From: Prevotella sp.
GTDB taxonomy: Bacteria; Bacteroidota; Bacteroidia; Bacteroidales; Bacteroidaceae
DNA: 49,777 nucleotides
Assembly: GCA_022511045.1 (NCBI GenBank)
Contig: JAFLSF010000011.1
Span: 1 to 49,777, forward strand
Direction of reading: 5' to 3'
Part shown: positions 1 to 7,676 of the stretch, piece after piece
Numbering within the stretch: the first letter of the stretch is position 1
Layout: every line of letters starts with the position of its first letter
Made by a program: the position numbers and the translations under genes
The notes under the pieces: model-generated
Database searches by the model: none
Told to the model about the DNA's origin: nothing
Seen by the model: only the letters and a program-made list of their open reading frames with translations

Positions 1-479
1 TGCTTGCCAACATGGCCATCTCGCTGATCATGCACAAAAGAATCACTACGACCCTTGCCAAGGCAAAGGCACTTAAAAAATATGTAGAACCTCTCATTAC
101 ACGCTCTAAGGACGACAGCACAAATTCTCGCCGCGTTGTCTTCAGTTATCTACAGAACAAAGAAGCCCTCAAAGAACTCTTTGGTCCTGTAGCTCAGAAG
201 GTCGGCGACCGTCCTGGTGGTTATACCCGCATCATCAAGCTTGGCTCTCGTCAGGGTGATGCTGCTGATATTGCTTTCATTGAGTTGGTTGACTTCGATG
301 AGAACATGCTTAAGACTCCCAAGGCTGAGAAGAAGACTCGCCGTTCACGCAAGTCTACACCTAAAGCTGAGGCAGTTCCCGCAGAAGAAGTGAAAGTAGA
401 AGAAGCTCCTGTTGTCGAGGATGCAAAGACGGAAGAGGCTTCTGCTGAGGTAACTGCAGAGGAGACAAAGGCTGAGTAA
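1..479 (+). CDS. rplQ: 50S ribosomal protein L17 (5'-truncated)
   Basis: This is the end of ribosomal protein L17 of the large subunit. The reading frame is open from base 3. The visible protein starts [17 protein letters not shown], which is internal to the L17 N-terminal region, so about 20 residues including the true start lie outside the window. The core L17 fold runs to about residue 95 of the visible part (the DRPGGYTRI segment is typical). It is followed by a Lys-rich then Ala/Glu-rich C-terminal tail of about 55 residues, an extension seen in Bacteroidetes L17. In bacteria the gene normally closes the alpha operon after rpoA; here a strong terminator-like hairpin follows 23 bp after the stop, which fits an operon end. 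Confidence 0.96.
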   Translation, partial: LANMAISLIMHKRITTTLAKAKALKKYVEPLITRSKDDSTNSRRVVFSYLQNKEALKELFGPVAQKVGDRPGGYTRIIKLGSRQGDAADIAFIELVDFDENMLKTPKAEKKTRRSRKSTPKAEAVPAEEVKVEEAPVVEDAKTEEASAEVTAEETKAE

Positions 480-501
480 TTGAAGATATTTTGATCATTA
501 T

Positions 502-537
502 ATAAGAGTCGCTAACAATAATGTTAACGACTCTTAT
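502..537 (+). terminator. Rho-independent terminator after rplQ
   Basis: The inverted repeat ATAAGAGTCGCTAAC (502-516) pairs with 523-537 over 15 bp with one mismatch and a 6-nt loop. It is followed directly by a T-rich run (TTTGTTTTAT). It sits 23 bp behind the rplQ stop. Confidence 0.85.
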
Positions 538-602
538 TTGTTTTATATTCAGCGAATCATGAATGAAATCATTGCATTGGTGTTAAAATATATCCGACTT
601 AC

Positions 603-632
603 TTGATTTGCAGAAAATAATTTGTATCTTTG
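603..632 (+). promoter_or_regulatory. Bacteroidetes-type promoter for the alpha/beta hydrolase
   Basis: TTG (603-605), a 19-bp spacer, then TATCTTTG (625-632) matches the Bacteroidetes primary sigma consensus (-33 TTTG, -7 TAnnTTTG). The expected transcription start near 639 leaves a leader of only about 10 nt before the ATG at 649. It also rules out the longer reading frame that starts at TTG 622. Confidence 0.75.
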
Positions 633-648
633 TGGCATAAATTTGACA

Positions 649-1593
649 ATGATGAAAAAGATACTATGTGTTTTAGCCATTGTGGTGACTCTCTTTCTTG
701 TGATGACGGTAGCGGGTAGTTTCTATATGCTTCATTTTGCACTTGCTCCTGCACCCGACCGACAAGACACGGCGGCAGTTTATACATGGCTATATGAGCA
801 TCATCCAGAGACTCGCCCTTGGGTAGATAGTTTACGGCAGGCAAATGCTTTGTGTGATACGTTTGTCACGATGCCTAACAGTGAACGTCATCATGCAATA
901 TTTGTGCGAAACCCACGTGCAGCAGGCCATACGGCAGTGCTTGTTCATGGTTGGCGTGACCAGTCCATCAAAATGTTGCAAATAGCCAGAATTTATGAGC
1001 AGATTTTAGGCTACAATATCCTGTTGCCTGACCTGCATGCACACGGATTGAGTGAGGGTGAGAGCATTGGTATGGGATGGAATGACCGAAAGGATGTGCT
1101 TCATTGGATGGTTTTAGCATCACGGATGTTTAACTCACATAGTTTTGTGGTACATGGTGTCTCAATGGGAGCGGCCACGACGATGAATGTGTCTGGTGAG
1201 CCAATGCCTGCAAGTATTTCCACAGTAAGGTTTATAGAAGATTGCGGTTATACTAGTGTCTGGGACGAGTTCCATTTCCAGTTAGGTGAAGATTTCGGTC
1301 TCCCCGATTTTCCGTTGATGTTCAGTACAAATCTTTTGTGCCAACTGCTGAATGGCTGGAGTTTTACAGAGGCTGCACCTATCCGTCAAGTAGAAAAATG
1401 TAAATATCCTATGTTCTTCATTCATGGCGATAACGACGATTTCGTACCTTCATGGATGGTGCGTCCACTTTACAAGGCAAAGTTGGGTAAAAAGGAACTT
1501 TGGATAACGAAAGGGACGGCACATGCCGTATCTTATAAAGACTATCCCGAAGAATACACTGCCCGTGTGTGCGATTTTGTGACGAAATATTGA
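649..1593 (+). CDS. Membrane-anchored alpha/beta hydrolase
   Basis: This is a serine hydrolase of the alpha/beta fold, of the kind annotated as an S9/BAAT-like esterase or peptidase; the substrate is unknown. Numbered from ATG 649, a hydrophobic N-terminal segment (about residues 5-27) anchors or exports it. The core has the LVHGW oxyanion-loop motif near 98-102 and the nucleophile elbow GVSMGA with Ser172. An acid candidate lies in HGDNDDF (about 259-265) and the catalytic His292 in GTAHAVSY. All triad elements are present, so it should be active. ATG 649 or 652 is preferred because the -7 promoter element covers the upstream codons. It has its own promoter; superoxide dismutase follows 25 bp downstream and may be co-transcribed. 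Confidence 0.85.
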   Translation: MMKKILCVLAIVVTLFLVMTVAGSFYMLHFALAPAPDRQDTAAVYTWLYEHHPETRPWVDSLRQANALCDTFVTMPNSERHHAIFVRNPRAAGHTAVLVHGWRDQSIKMLQIARIYEQILGYNILLPDLHAHGLSEGESIGMGWNDRKDVLHWMVLASRMFNSHSFVVHGVSMGAATTMNVSGEPMPASISTVRFIEDCGYTSVWDEFHFQLGEDFGLPDFPLMFSTNLLCQLLNGWSFTEAAPIRQVEKCKYPMFFIHGDNDDFVPSWMVRPLYKAKLGKKELWITKGTAHAVSYKDYPEEYTARVCDFVTKY

Positions 1594-1618
1594 GAACTTT
1601 TAAAGCAATAATAGAATT

Positions 1619-2212
1619 ATGGAAAACGTAACATTTGAACTTATGGCACTCCCTTACTCCGAGGATGCACTTGAACCAGTTATTAGTCGGCAAACAATTA
1701 GCTTCCATTATGGCAAGCATTTACAAGCTTATGTCAACAACTTAAACGCACTTTTGAAGGATAGCCTTTTGGCAGGTCTACCCATTGAAGAAATAGTGAA
1801 GAAATCTGAGGGTGGCATGCTGAATAATGCAGGCCAAATATTGAATCATAACCTCTACTTCAGCCAGTTTACTGCTCCTCAAGCAGACAATCGTCCTATG
1901 GGCGCTCTTGCTGAGGCTATTGAGCGTCAGTACGGTTCGTTCGAGGCCTTCCGTGACGAGTTCCAGAAAAAAGGGGTAGCGTTGTTTGGCTCTGGTTGGG
2001 TTTGGCTCTCGGTCGATGCAGACGGGCGTCTTGTCATAACACAAGAACCCAATGCCTCAAATCCTATCCTGCATGGTTTGAAACCGTTGCTCACTTTTGA
2101 TGTGTGGGAACACGCTTACTATCTGGACTACCAGAACCGCCGTCCAGACCATCTGTCGGCTCTCTGGCAGATTGTCAACTGGGAGGAGATAGGCCGCCGT
2201 TACGAGGAATAG
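1619..2212 (+). CDS. sodB: Superoxide dismutase, Fe/Mn family (iron type)
   Basis: The enzyme dismutates superoxide to oxygen and hydrogen peroxide in the cytoplasm. It has 197 residues, the usual size. All four metal ligands are visible: His30 in FHYGKH, His77 in LNHNLYF, and Asp161 and His165 in DVWEHAYYLDY. The active-site tyrosine is Tyr38. Gln73, in the N-terminal half (NNAGQ), is the outer-sphere glutamine position typical of the iron enzymes, although Bacteroidales enzymes are often cambialistic. No separate promoter is obvious in the 25-bp gap after the hydrolase, so the two may share a transcript. A 22-bp-period repeat array lies 92 bp behind the stop. Confidence 0.95.
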   Translation: MENVTFELMALPYSEDALEPVISRQTISFHYGKHLQAYVNNLNALLKDSLLAGLPIEEIVKKSEGGMLNNAGQILNHNLYFSQFTAPQADNRPMGALAEAIERQYGSFEAFRDEFQKKGVALFGSGWVWLSVDADGRLVITQEPNASNPILHGLKPLLTFDVWEHAYYLDYQNRRPDHLSALWQIVNWEEIGRRYEE

Positions 2213-2303
2213 GGAATCATTTTCTCCCATTATTTCTTCGCCCAATTCTCCTCAGCGACAAATCTGGGATTTGTTGCCAACGAAGCGGCACTTTGTTAAT
2301 ACT

Positions 2304-2369
2304 GAGTATAGGCCTCGCGGTTTGTGAGGCCTATACTCGTAGTCTTCGAGGCCTATACCCCCCAAATAG
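2304..2369. repeat. 22-bp-period intergenic array A (3 units)
   Basis: Three units start at 2304, 2326 and 2348, exactly 22 bp apart. Each begins with an 11-bp core: GAGTATAGGCC at 2304 and GAGGCCTATAC at 2326 and 2348. A variable 11-bp half follows, starting TCG in the first two. The first core is the reverse complement of the second, so 2304-2316 and 2326-2338 form a perfect 13-bp stem with a 9-nt loop. It lies between sodB and the next gene. There is no T-run, so a plain terminator is not a full explanation. Confidence 0.85.
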
Positions 2370-2449
2370 TATCTCTTAGATATTAGGCTAAAACTCCTTA
2401 ATTTATGTAGCAAAAGAATAAGCAAAGCGGCGAATTTGATACAAATTAT

Positions 2450-2480
2450 TTTGTTAATTGAAAGTAACTTTGTAACTTTG
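2450..2480 (+). promoter_or_regulatory. Bacteroidetes-type promoter for the secreted protein
   Basis: TTTG (2450-2453), a 19-bp spacer and TAACTTTG (2473-2480) match the consensus. Transcription would start near 2487, about 43 nt before the ATG at 2530. Confidence 0.75.
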
Positions 2481-2529
2481 CGACCACAAATAGCAATGAA
2501 TTAGTTCTGCAAACTAAACAAACGAAATA

Positions 2530-3660
2530 ATGAAAGAAAAGATTTTAAGTAAATTACTACTTGTGGGAACGAGTTTTCTATTGGTTTTTACTCCCGTAAG
2601 TGCTGATACGTCGTTTAGGCTAAAACAAGTGACGGATGCATCGGAATTGACAGATGGTCAGTATGTGTTTGTAGAAGGTGGAAGAGCGCTAACGACAGTG
2701 AGTAATAAAAATCTCCATTATGTTACATCATATAATAAAATAGGACTTTTGGAGACAGAGCCTTATGTGTGGACTTTAGAGACAACTTCTGGTGGATTTT
2801 ATATGAAAATGAGTGATGGCTATTACCTAAATAATACAAATAGCACGGATATGACGTCGGCTGATCAATGGCATAAGGAAAGTAAATGGGAGTTTGAGTT
2901 TACGAATGGGATCGCAATGATTAAGAAAGATAAGGGCAGTAATGAGCGGATGATAGCATACGATAAGTCTAATGATCATTATAAGGCTTTTAGAACAGAC
3001 GCAGATGGCTTAAAAACCTATTCCCATGACTTCACCATCTATAAACTTGTGTCAGAGCAATACGAAGCAGTGACGATAACGATGGCAAAGTTTGCGACGT
3101 ATTGTTCGGAGAATGTATTGGACTTCAGCGAGACTGGTGCCTCAGTCTATACCGCAAAGGTGACGGATGGCAAGGTGGTACTGTCGGAGATAGCAGGAGG
3201 TATAGTGCCGGCGAATACAGGCGTAATCATTTACAAGGATGTAAATAAAGATGAAACACTGAACGTGCCAATTACGGAAGCAAATGTAAGTGTTACGGAT
3301 AACGAGATGGTTGGTGTAACAACGGCAACAGCAGTACTATGGGAGGCCGAAAACGGAAAACATAACTACATTCTCCAAAAAGATAATGCAGACGGAGCAG
3401 CGAAATTCTTTAAAGCTACTGGCGCTAAACTTGTTGCAAATCGGGCTTATCTTAGTACGACGTATGATGTATCAGCCAATGCTGCTCACGGTCTGGAGAT
3501 TGTTTTTGAGGATAACACAGAGGTGACGGGAATTAACGCTTCGCTCATGAACAATGTACAGAGAATAAATAACGTGTGTTACAATCTTGCTGGCTTGCGT
3601 GTTGCTCAGCCTGTCAAAGGGCTATACATTGCAAGTGGCAAAAAGTTTGTGATTAAATAG
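2530..3660 (+). CDS. Secreted protein with Prevotella-type C-terminal tail
   Basis: Function unknown. The N-terminus is a signal peptide (about residues 1-25, ending TPVSA). Residues 27 to about 175 form a domain with aromatic strands (WTLETTSGGFYMK, GYYLNN) of a kind common in Bacteroidales surface proteins. A second module starts near 185 with ATYCSENVLDFS and ends PANTGVIIYKD; it recurs in many Prevotella secreted proteins but I know no function for it. The last 35 residues (YNLAGLRVAQPVKGLYIASG then KKFVIK) are the tail shared with three other secreted proteins in this window, resembling a short type IX-like sorting or beta-sandwich tail. It has its own promoter and is followed 30 bp later by a 47-aa peptide gene. 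Confidence 0.7.
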   Translation: MKEKILSKLLLVGTSFLLVFTPVSADTSFRLKQVTDASELTDGQYVFVEGGRALTTVSNKNLHYVTSYNKIGLLETEPYVWTLETTSGGFYMKMSDGYYLNNTNSTDMTSADQWHKESKWEFEFTNGIAMIKKDKGSNERMIAYDKSNDHYKAFRTDADGLKTYSHDFTIYKLVSEQYEAVTITMAKFATYCSENVLDFSETGASVYTAKVTDGKVVLSEIAGGIVPANTGVIIYKDVNKDETLNVPITEANVSVTDNEMVGVTTATAVLWEAENGKHNYILQKDNADGAAKFFKATGAKLVANRAYLSTTYDVSANAAHGLEIVFEDNTEVTGINASLMNNVQRINNVCYNLAGLRVAQPVKGLYIASGKKFVIK

Positions 3661-3690
3661 ATTTTGTGAAATCAATTGACAACAAGCGAA

Positions 3691-3834
3691 ATGAAAAAAA
3701 CATATATAGTCCCTCAGATAGAGGTTGTTGCCTTACCTTATGTGTTACCTCTTATGTCGGGCTCTTCAGATACAATCGAAATAACAGGTGAGGATGCCAA
3801 GAACGATGGCAGCTACTATACTGACCCTTTATAA
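3691..3834 (+). CDS. 47-aa peptide of the MKKTYxxP type
   Basis: A short reading frame starts ATGAAAAAAACATAT at 3691 and stops with TAA at 3832-3834. The product begins MKKTYIVPQIEVVALPY, passes through a small apolar patch ending LPLMSGS, and finishes with an acidic, polar tail ending YYTDPL. Many short Bacteroidales proteins share this plan (MKK-aromatic-xxP, a hydrophobic middle, then MxGS and a variable tail); their role is not established to my knowledge. It lies 30 bp behind the secreted protein and 24 bp before the lipoprotein, so co-transcription is likely. The YxxPxI segment resembles the leader motif of lasso-type RiPP precursors, which is a resemblance only. Confidence 0.6.
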   Translation: MKKTYIVPQIEVVALPYVLPLMSGSSDTIEITGEDAKNDGSYYTDPL

Positions 3835-3858
3835 ATTCTTATCTAATTATATTGTATA

Positions 3859-4674
3859 ATGACCTTGCGTGTGAAGAATAACATCATAGCCATGATAAGC
3901 GTGGCGCTGTTTCTAAGTAGTTGCGGTACATATTCGGGACAAGGTGCTACGACGGGTGCCACGTTTGGAACGATATTAGGTTCGGCGATAGGTGGCATCT
4001 CAGGTGGACCGCGCGGTAGCGACATCGGAACCGTTGTGGGTATGGCTGGCGGCGCAATGGTGGGCGCAGCCATAGGTGCTGAGGCAGACAAACGGGCATC
4101 GGCACGCTACGAGGAGTATCGTCGTCAGCGTACTGACCAGAGGAATAGCGATGTAGATAATAATCAGCAGAGCGTTGATGCCCGTGACAATGGGTATAAT
4201 ACTACTAATAGGGTTGACGACATCATCGATTTCGATGCGCCAGGCCCTCGAGGTGAGAAACCTGCTGACAGAGCGAGACGTGTGAGCAAGCCTTCGGGAG
4301 GCTTCAATGTACAGGCACAATTGGAAATATGCAACTTACATCTGTTGGAGGGGTCACAGGACGAAGTATTGCGTGGCGGTGAGGCGTGTAAAATAGTGTT
4401 CGACCTAATGAACCGTACGTCAAGAACACTCTATAATGTTTGTCCAACGATTGCCGAGACGACAAGCAATAAACACGTATTCATCTCGCCCGATATGTGT
4501 ATAGAGAGCATTGCTTCAGGAACAGGTATGCGCTATACGGCAACGGTGCAGGCTGACCGAAAGCTAAAGAATGGCGAGATAGTCCTTCGCATTGGTGTGT
4601 CGGTAGATGGCCGCGAGCAAATATCGCAGACAAAGGAAGTGACGATAAGAACAGAGAAAGCGGCAAAGAACTAA
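3859..4674 (+). CDS. Glycine-zipper lipoprotein
   Basis: A lipoprotein signal peptide ends in a lipobox (LFLSSC, Cys22), so the mature protein should be lipid-anchored, probably at the outer membrane. Residues about 27-75 form a glycine-zipper region (GATTGATFGTILGSAIGG and GMAGGAMVGAAIGAEAD) of the YmgG/17-kDa-antigen type, which packs as a membrane-associated helical hairpin. A polar linker follows. From about residue 150 to 270 a beta-rich C-terminal domain is visible (LEICNLHLLEG through QTKEVTIRTE), with the look of an immunoglobulin-like fold. The function is unknown; an envelope-structural role is the reasonable guess. The next gene starts 13 bp downstream. Confidence 0.75.
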   Translation: MTLRVKNNIIAMISVALFLSSCGTYSGQGATTGATFGTILGSAIGGISGGPRGSDIGTVVGMAGGAMVGAAIGAEADKRASARYEEYRRQRTDQRNSDVDNNQQSVDARDNGYNTTNRVDDIIDFDAPGPRGEKPADRARRVSKPSGGFNVQAQLEICNLHLLEGSQDEVLRGGEACKIVFDLMNRTSRTLYNVCPTIAETTSNKHVFISPDMCIESIASGTGMRYTATVQADRKLKNGEIVLRIGVSVDGREQISQTKEVTIRTEKAAKN

Positions 4675-4687
4675 AGATTGATGAGCG

Positions 4688-5242
4688 ATGTTTAGTGGTC
4701 GGTGCTCCTTGCTGAAACGATGGTTGGTGTGGCTGAGTCGCATACATCTGTGCAGGGGTTTTGGCATCCAGTCACCAAAGGATTATGCCTTTGTACGTTA
4801 CGTCATCAATGAACGCTGGCCGTATTATGCTTACGATAAATTAAGCAGCGACAGTTGGTTGACACGTAAGTTAGGACGGCTTTATCTGCGACTGGCCAAT
4901 TGGCGCCAACCCACGTGGATGCCCGACGACGAGTATCGCCAATGGTGGCAGGCAGGCTGTCAGAAGACACGTTTTGTTGTCCCCGAAAATGCTTGGGATG
5001 GTAAAGAATCTCAAATAACTCTGGAGCTGGCTCGCGTTGATATTACGGACGATAAAGAGCGATGGATAAATCGGTGTAATGCTGATTCTATTATCGTTGT
5101 TGAGGGAATAAATAATGATTGGTTGCGGTGGCACGACTTGGAACAGGACGACAGGGTAGGGACGACGTTCAACCTATACTATTGTGGTGTCCTCTTGTTC
5201 GACAAGAATCGTTACAATCACCACTATAGAGTGAACTTTTAG
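4688..5242 (+). CDS. Conserved Bacteroidales protein of unknown function
   Basis: A 184-aa soluble protein. Its start, with basic residues and then RGFGIQSPKDYAFVRYVINE and a WPYYAY segment, resembles the opening of a Bacteroidetes protein group sometimes annotated as class I methyltransferase-like. No SAM-binding glycine-rich loop is visible here, so I do not assign that activity. The C-terminal half (SIIVVEGINNDWLRW and YYCGVLLFDKNRYNHHYRVNF) looks like the end of a Rossmann-like sheet. A more upstream ATG at 4681 is out of frame and stops at once, so 4688 is used. It sits 13 bp after the lipoprotein gene and 25 bp before the adenosyltransferase gene, probably in one operon. Confidence 0.6.
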   Translation: MFSGRCSLLKRWLVWLSRIHLCRGFGIQSPKDYAFVRYVINERWPYYAYDKLSSDSWLTRKLGRLYLRLANWRQPTWMPDDEYRQWWQAGCQKTRFVVPENAWDGKESQITLELARVDITDDKERWINRCNADSIIVVEGINNDWLRWHDLEQDDRVGTTFNLYYCGVLLFDKNRYNHHYRVNF

Positions 5243-5267
5243 AGCATAGAAATCAATAAATCTGCGA

Positions 5268-5834
5268 ATGATTAAGATAACAAAAGTATATACCCGAGGG
5301 GGCGATAAAGGACAAACTAGTCTAGTGGGTGGTCAGCGAGTATCGAAGGCCAGTGCGAGACTGGAAGCCTATGGTACAGTCGATGAATTAAGTGCCCATT
5401 TAGGATTGTTGGCGGCTGTACTGCCTGAGGGACACGAGAAGACAATGGTGGAGCGCATCCAAAATAACTTGTTCAATATTTGCACCAATCTGGCAACAGA
5501 ACAGGAGACGACACCACTTTATCCCTCGGCCCATTTGGCAGAAGGCGAGACGGAATTGTTGGAGACAGAGGTAGACAATATCATGAAAGAACTGCCCGAG
5601 GTGCAAGGTTTCATTCTGAGTGGGGGAACACGAGAAGCCGCACAAGCCCACGTGTGTCGCACCGTCTGTCGCCGTGCCGAGCGTCGTATTGTAACCCTCG
5701 CTCAAGAGGCTATAGTCAGTCCCGAAGTGTTGCAATACGTGAACAGACTGAGTGATTATTTGTTTGTATTAGCCAAAAAGTTGAATTTTATTGCAGGGAA
5801 GAGCGAAAAAACATGGCAGAATATTTGCAGATAA
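5268..5834 (+). CDS. Cob(I)alamin adenosyltransferase, PduO type
   Basis: The enzyme transfers the adenosyl group of ATP to cob(I)alamin, giving adenosylcobalamin, used by methylmalonyl-CoA mutase and related enzymes. The N-terminal ATP-binding signature TRGGDKGQTSLVGG (about residues 9-22) is intact. The YGTVDELSAHLG helix and the C-terminal ICTNLATE and CRRAERRIV segments, with the paired arginines contacting ATP, are all typical of the PduO/MMAB trimer. Its 188 residues match single-domain members. A promoter for the next gene lies across and just behind its stop codon. Confidence 0.93.
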   Translation: MIKITKVYTRGGDKGQTSLVGGQRVSKASARLEAYGTVDELSAHLGLLAAVLPEGHEKTMVERIQNNLFNICTNLATEQETTPLYPSAHLAEGETELLETEVDNIMKELPEVQGFILSGGTREAAQAHVCRTVCRRAERRIVTLAQEAIVSPEVLQYVNRLSDYLFVLAKKLNFIAGKSEKTWQNICR

Positions 5835-5854
5835 GAAAAAAAATATTACTTTTG
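5824..5854 (+). promoter_or_regulatory. Bacteroidetes-type promoter for the DUF2795 gene
   Basis: TTTG (5824-5827) lies in the last codons of the adenosyltransferase gene. A 19-bp spacer and TACTTTTG (5847-5854) follow. The leader would be about 48 nt. Confidence 0.7.
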
Positions 5855-5908
5855 CGTGCAAATAGAGAGTATAAACTGAAAATGTTAAATTATAAATAGA
5901 CTAAAACT

Positions 5909-6130
5909 ATGTATTGGACATTGGAATTAGCATCGAAATTGGAGGATGCCCCCTGGCCTGCCACTAAAGACGAATTGATAGATTATGCCATTCGCTCGGG
6001 TGCTCCACTCGAAGTATTGGAGAACTTGCAGGAGATAGAGGACGAGGGTGACGTCTACGAAAGTATCGAGGAGATATGGCCCGACTACCCCACAAAAGAG
6101 GATTTTTTATTCAACGAGGATGAGTATTGA
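5909..6130 (+). CDS. DUF2795 family small acidic protein
   Basis: A 73-aa acidic protein beginning MYWTLELASKLEDAPWPATK and ending in an aspartate/glutamate-rich segment. This matches the short DUF2795 proteins that are nearly invariant across Bacteroidetes. No activity is known. It often neighbours cobalamin adenosyltransferase genes in this group, as it does here. The gene has its own promoter upstream and a strong hairpin terminator downstream, so it is probably a monocistronic unit. Confidence 0.85.
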   Translation: MYWTLELASKLEDAPWPATKDELIDYAIRSGAPLEVLENLQEIEDEGDVYESIEEIWPDYPTKEDFLFNEDEY

Positions 6131-6168
6131 TCATTTTACTTTAGCAGAATAATTTATAGCTAATTGAA

Positions 6169-6214
6169 AATAAGCAATATGGGTAAAGTTGTCAAATTTC
6201 CCATATTGCTTATT
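6169..6214 (+). terminator. Strong hairpin terminator after the DUF2795 gene
   Basis: AATAAGCAATATGGG (6169-6183) and its exact complement at 6200-6214 form a perfect 15-bp stem with a 16-nt loop. It is followed by CGATTTTTTAAT. It lies 38 bp behind the DUF2795 stop and ends 37 bp before the next ATG. Confidence 0.85.
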
Positions 6215-6251
6215 CGATTTTTTAATACCAATAATAAACATCATCTTTCCT

Positions 6252-7505
6252 ATGAGTAATTTAGATAAAGCCTTAAATATATATCAAAGCTATTCATTAG
6301 CCAAAATAAGTGCACTCAATAAAAAATCATTGGCTATACAGTATGCCCAATGTGGAGAAATAGTAAAATTAGAGAAAAGTATTTCTAAAGAACTACAGGC
6401 TATCAGTCAAATCAATAAACAGATTCTGGAAAATCAAATAAATGAGTTAAAGCAAAGAGAGAGAGTTAAATTTTATAAGAAAGTAGCTTTTAATGCCAAA
6501 GAGGCCATTGAAATAATAAATTCTCATAAGGATTTATTATTCAAGTCTTTCCTCTGTGAATTATATGCTGTTCCCTTGCGATTATTGTTGGAAGATGCAA
6601 TTAGTAATCTTGAAGAAATTAGTGATAAAGAGTTTTGCTCTAAGCAGATCAAGATTGTGGATTCTTGTCTGAAAGTAGTAGAACCTATTAAAGAAGATTA
6701 TGACACCTCCGATTATCATTCTCTTATTATTTCGCAGGAACCATATCTTGCATTAATGAAAGAATATGAAAGTCAAATAAAACAAGTTAACAAAGAAAAG
6801 AAAAATATTGCACCTTTTGTCGCAGATAAAACAAAGTCAATGGACGAATATAATGGGTGTAATGGATACTGTCTTATATTTTTTCTCATAGTTACTCTTT
6901 TTATTATATTTGGGGTCATAAATAGTGTTGGGGATGAATTGATTACTGGTATTGTGTTGTTAGGTATTTCTATAATTATTGTTGCAATATTCTATAGACG
7001 TTACTCTTCTCGTAAGAAAAAATATGCGGAATATGTAGAAAATGTGAATAGCAGGAATGTTGATAAACAAAATGAATATGAAAGAAAGATAAATCAAATC
7101 AATGAAATGTTAAAATTGTTACAGCAAGAACAACATAATCTTTCCATTTCACATCCTTATATCGTCTCATTGGGAAAAATAAACTTTGAAAATCCAGGAT
7201 GGAAAAAGGTCGTTGAAAAAATAGAGAAATATATCCCAAAAGAAGAAAAGGGAACAGAGAATCAAGCCCAACTTGAATACTTTGATCCTTTATTTGAGGA
7301 TGCAGCACGACTGATAGTACGCGAACAGAGTGGAAGTACTTCACTAATTCAGCGTAAGTTTGCCATTGGCTACAATCGTGCTGGTAGACTGATGGAGCAG
7401 TTAGAGAAAGCGGGTGTTGTAGGTGCTAGTCATGGCTTAAAGCCTCGTGAGGTGTTGATTCAAGATGAAACAACTTTGATAAATTTATTAAATTGCTTTA
7501 AGTAA
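6252..7505 (+). CDS. Membrane coiled-coil protein with C-terminal FtsK-gamma domain
   Basis: A 417-aa protein with no ATPase motor. From ATG 6252, residues 1 to about 195 are Lys/Glu-rich and helical with coiled-coil character. Two membrane segments lie near 207-224 and 230-248, joined by a short loop. A second coiled coil runs to about 300. The last 70 residues (from YFDPLFEDAARLIV, with STSLIQRKFAIGYNRAGRLM and VGASHGLKPREVL) match the winged-helix gamma domain of FtsK/SpoIIIE, which in FtsK reads polar chromosome sequences (KOPS) and contacts XerD. The gene is more AT-rich than its neighbours, which suggests transfer. A TTG frame from 6189 overlaps the upstream terminator hairpin and is not favoured. 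Confidence 0.75.
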   Translation: MSNLDKALNIYQSYSLAKISALNKKSLAIQYAQCGEIVKLEKSISKELQAISQINKQILENQINELKQRERVKFYKKVAFNAKEAIEIINSHKDLLFKSFLCELYAVPLRLLLEDAISNLEEISDKEFCSKQIKIVDSCLKVVEPIKEDYDTSDYHSLIISQEPYLALMKEYESQIKQVNKEKKNIAPFVADKTKSMDEYNGCNGYCLIFFLIVTLFIIFGVINSVGDELITGIVLLGISIIIVAIFYRRYSSRKKKYAEYVENVNSRNVDKQNEYERKINQINEMLKLLQQEQHNLSISHPYIVSLGKINFENPGWKKVVEKIEKYIPKEEKGTENQAQLEYFDPLFEDAARLIVREQSGSTSLIQRKFAIGYNRAGRLMEQLEKAGVVGASHGLKPREVLIQDETTLINLLNCFK

Positions 7506-7676
7506 TGTTGTTTTTATGTTTGAATTGTAATTTTTTTAATAAGAAAATAAATACCAATCCTTGCAGCAACAGTTCCCGTCACGCCTCCTAATAATGCGTA
7601 CTATGGCGGGACTTCGTTATTTTTGTAGTTATGTAGGGAGATAGAATTGACATAGTTGAAGATAATACGAAATAAT

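Noticed and set aside
7575..7615. G/C-rich stretch before the response regulator as another 22-bp array or terminator
   Set aside because: Only an imperfect TCCCG/GGCGGGA pairing is visible, with no 22-bp phase and no T-run at the right place.
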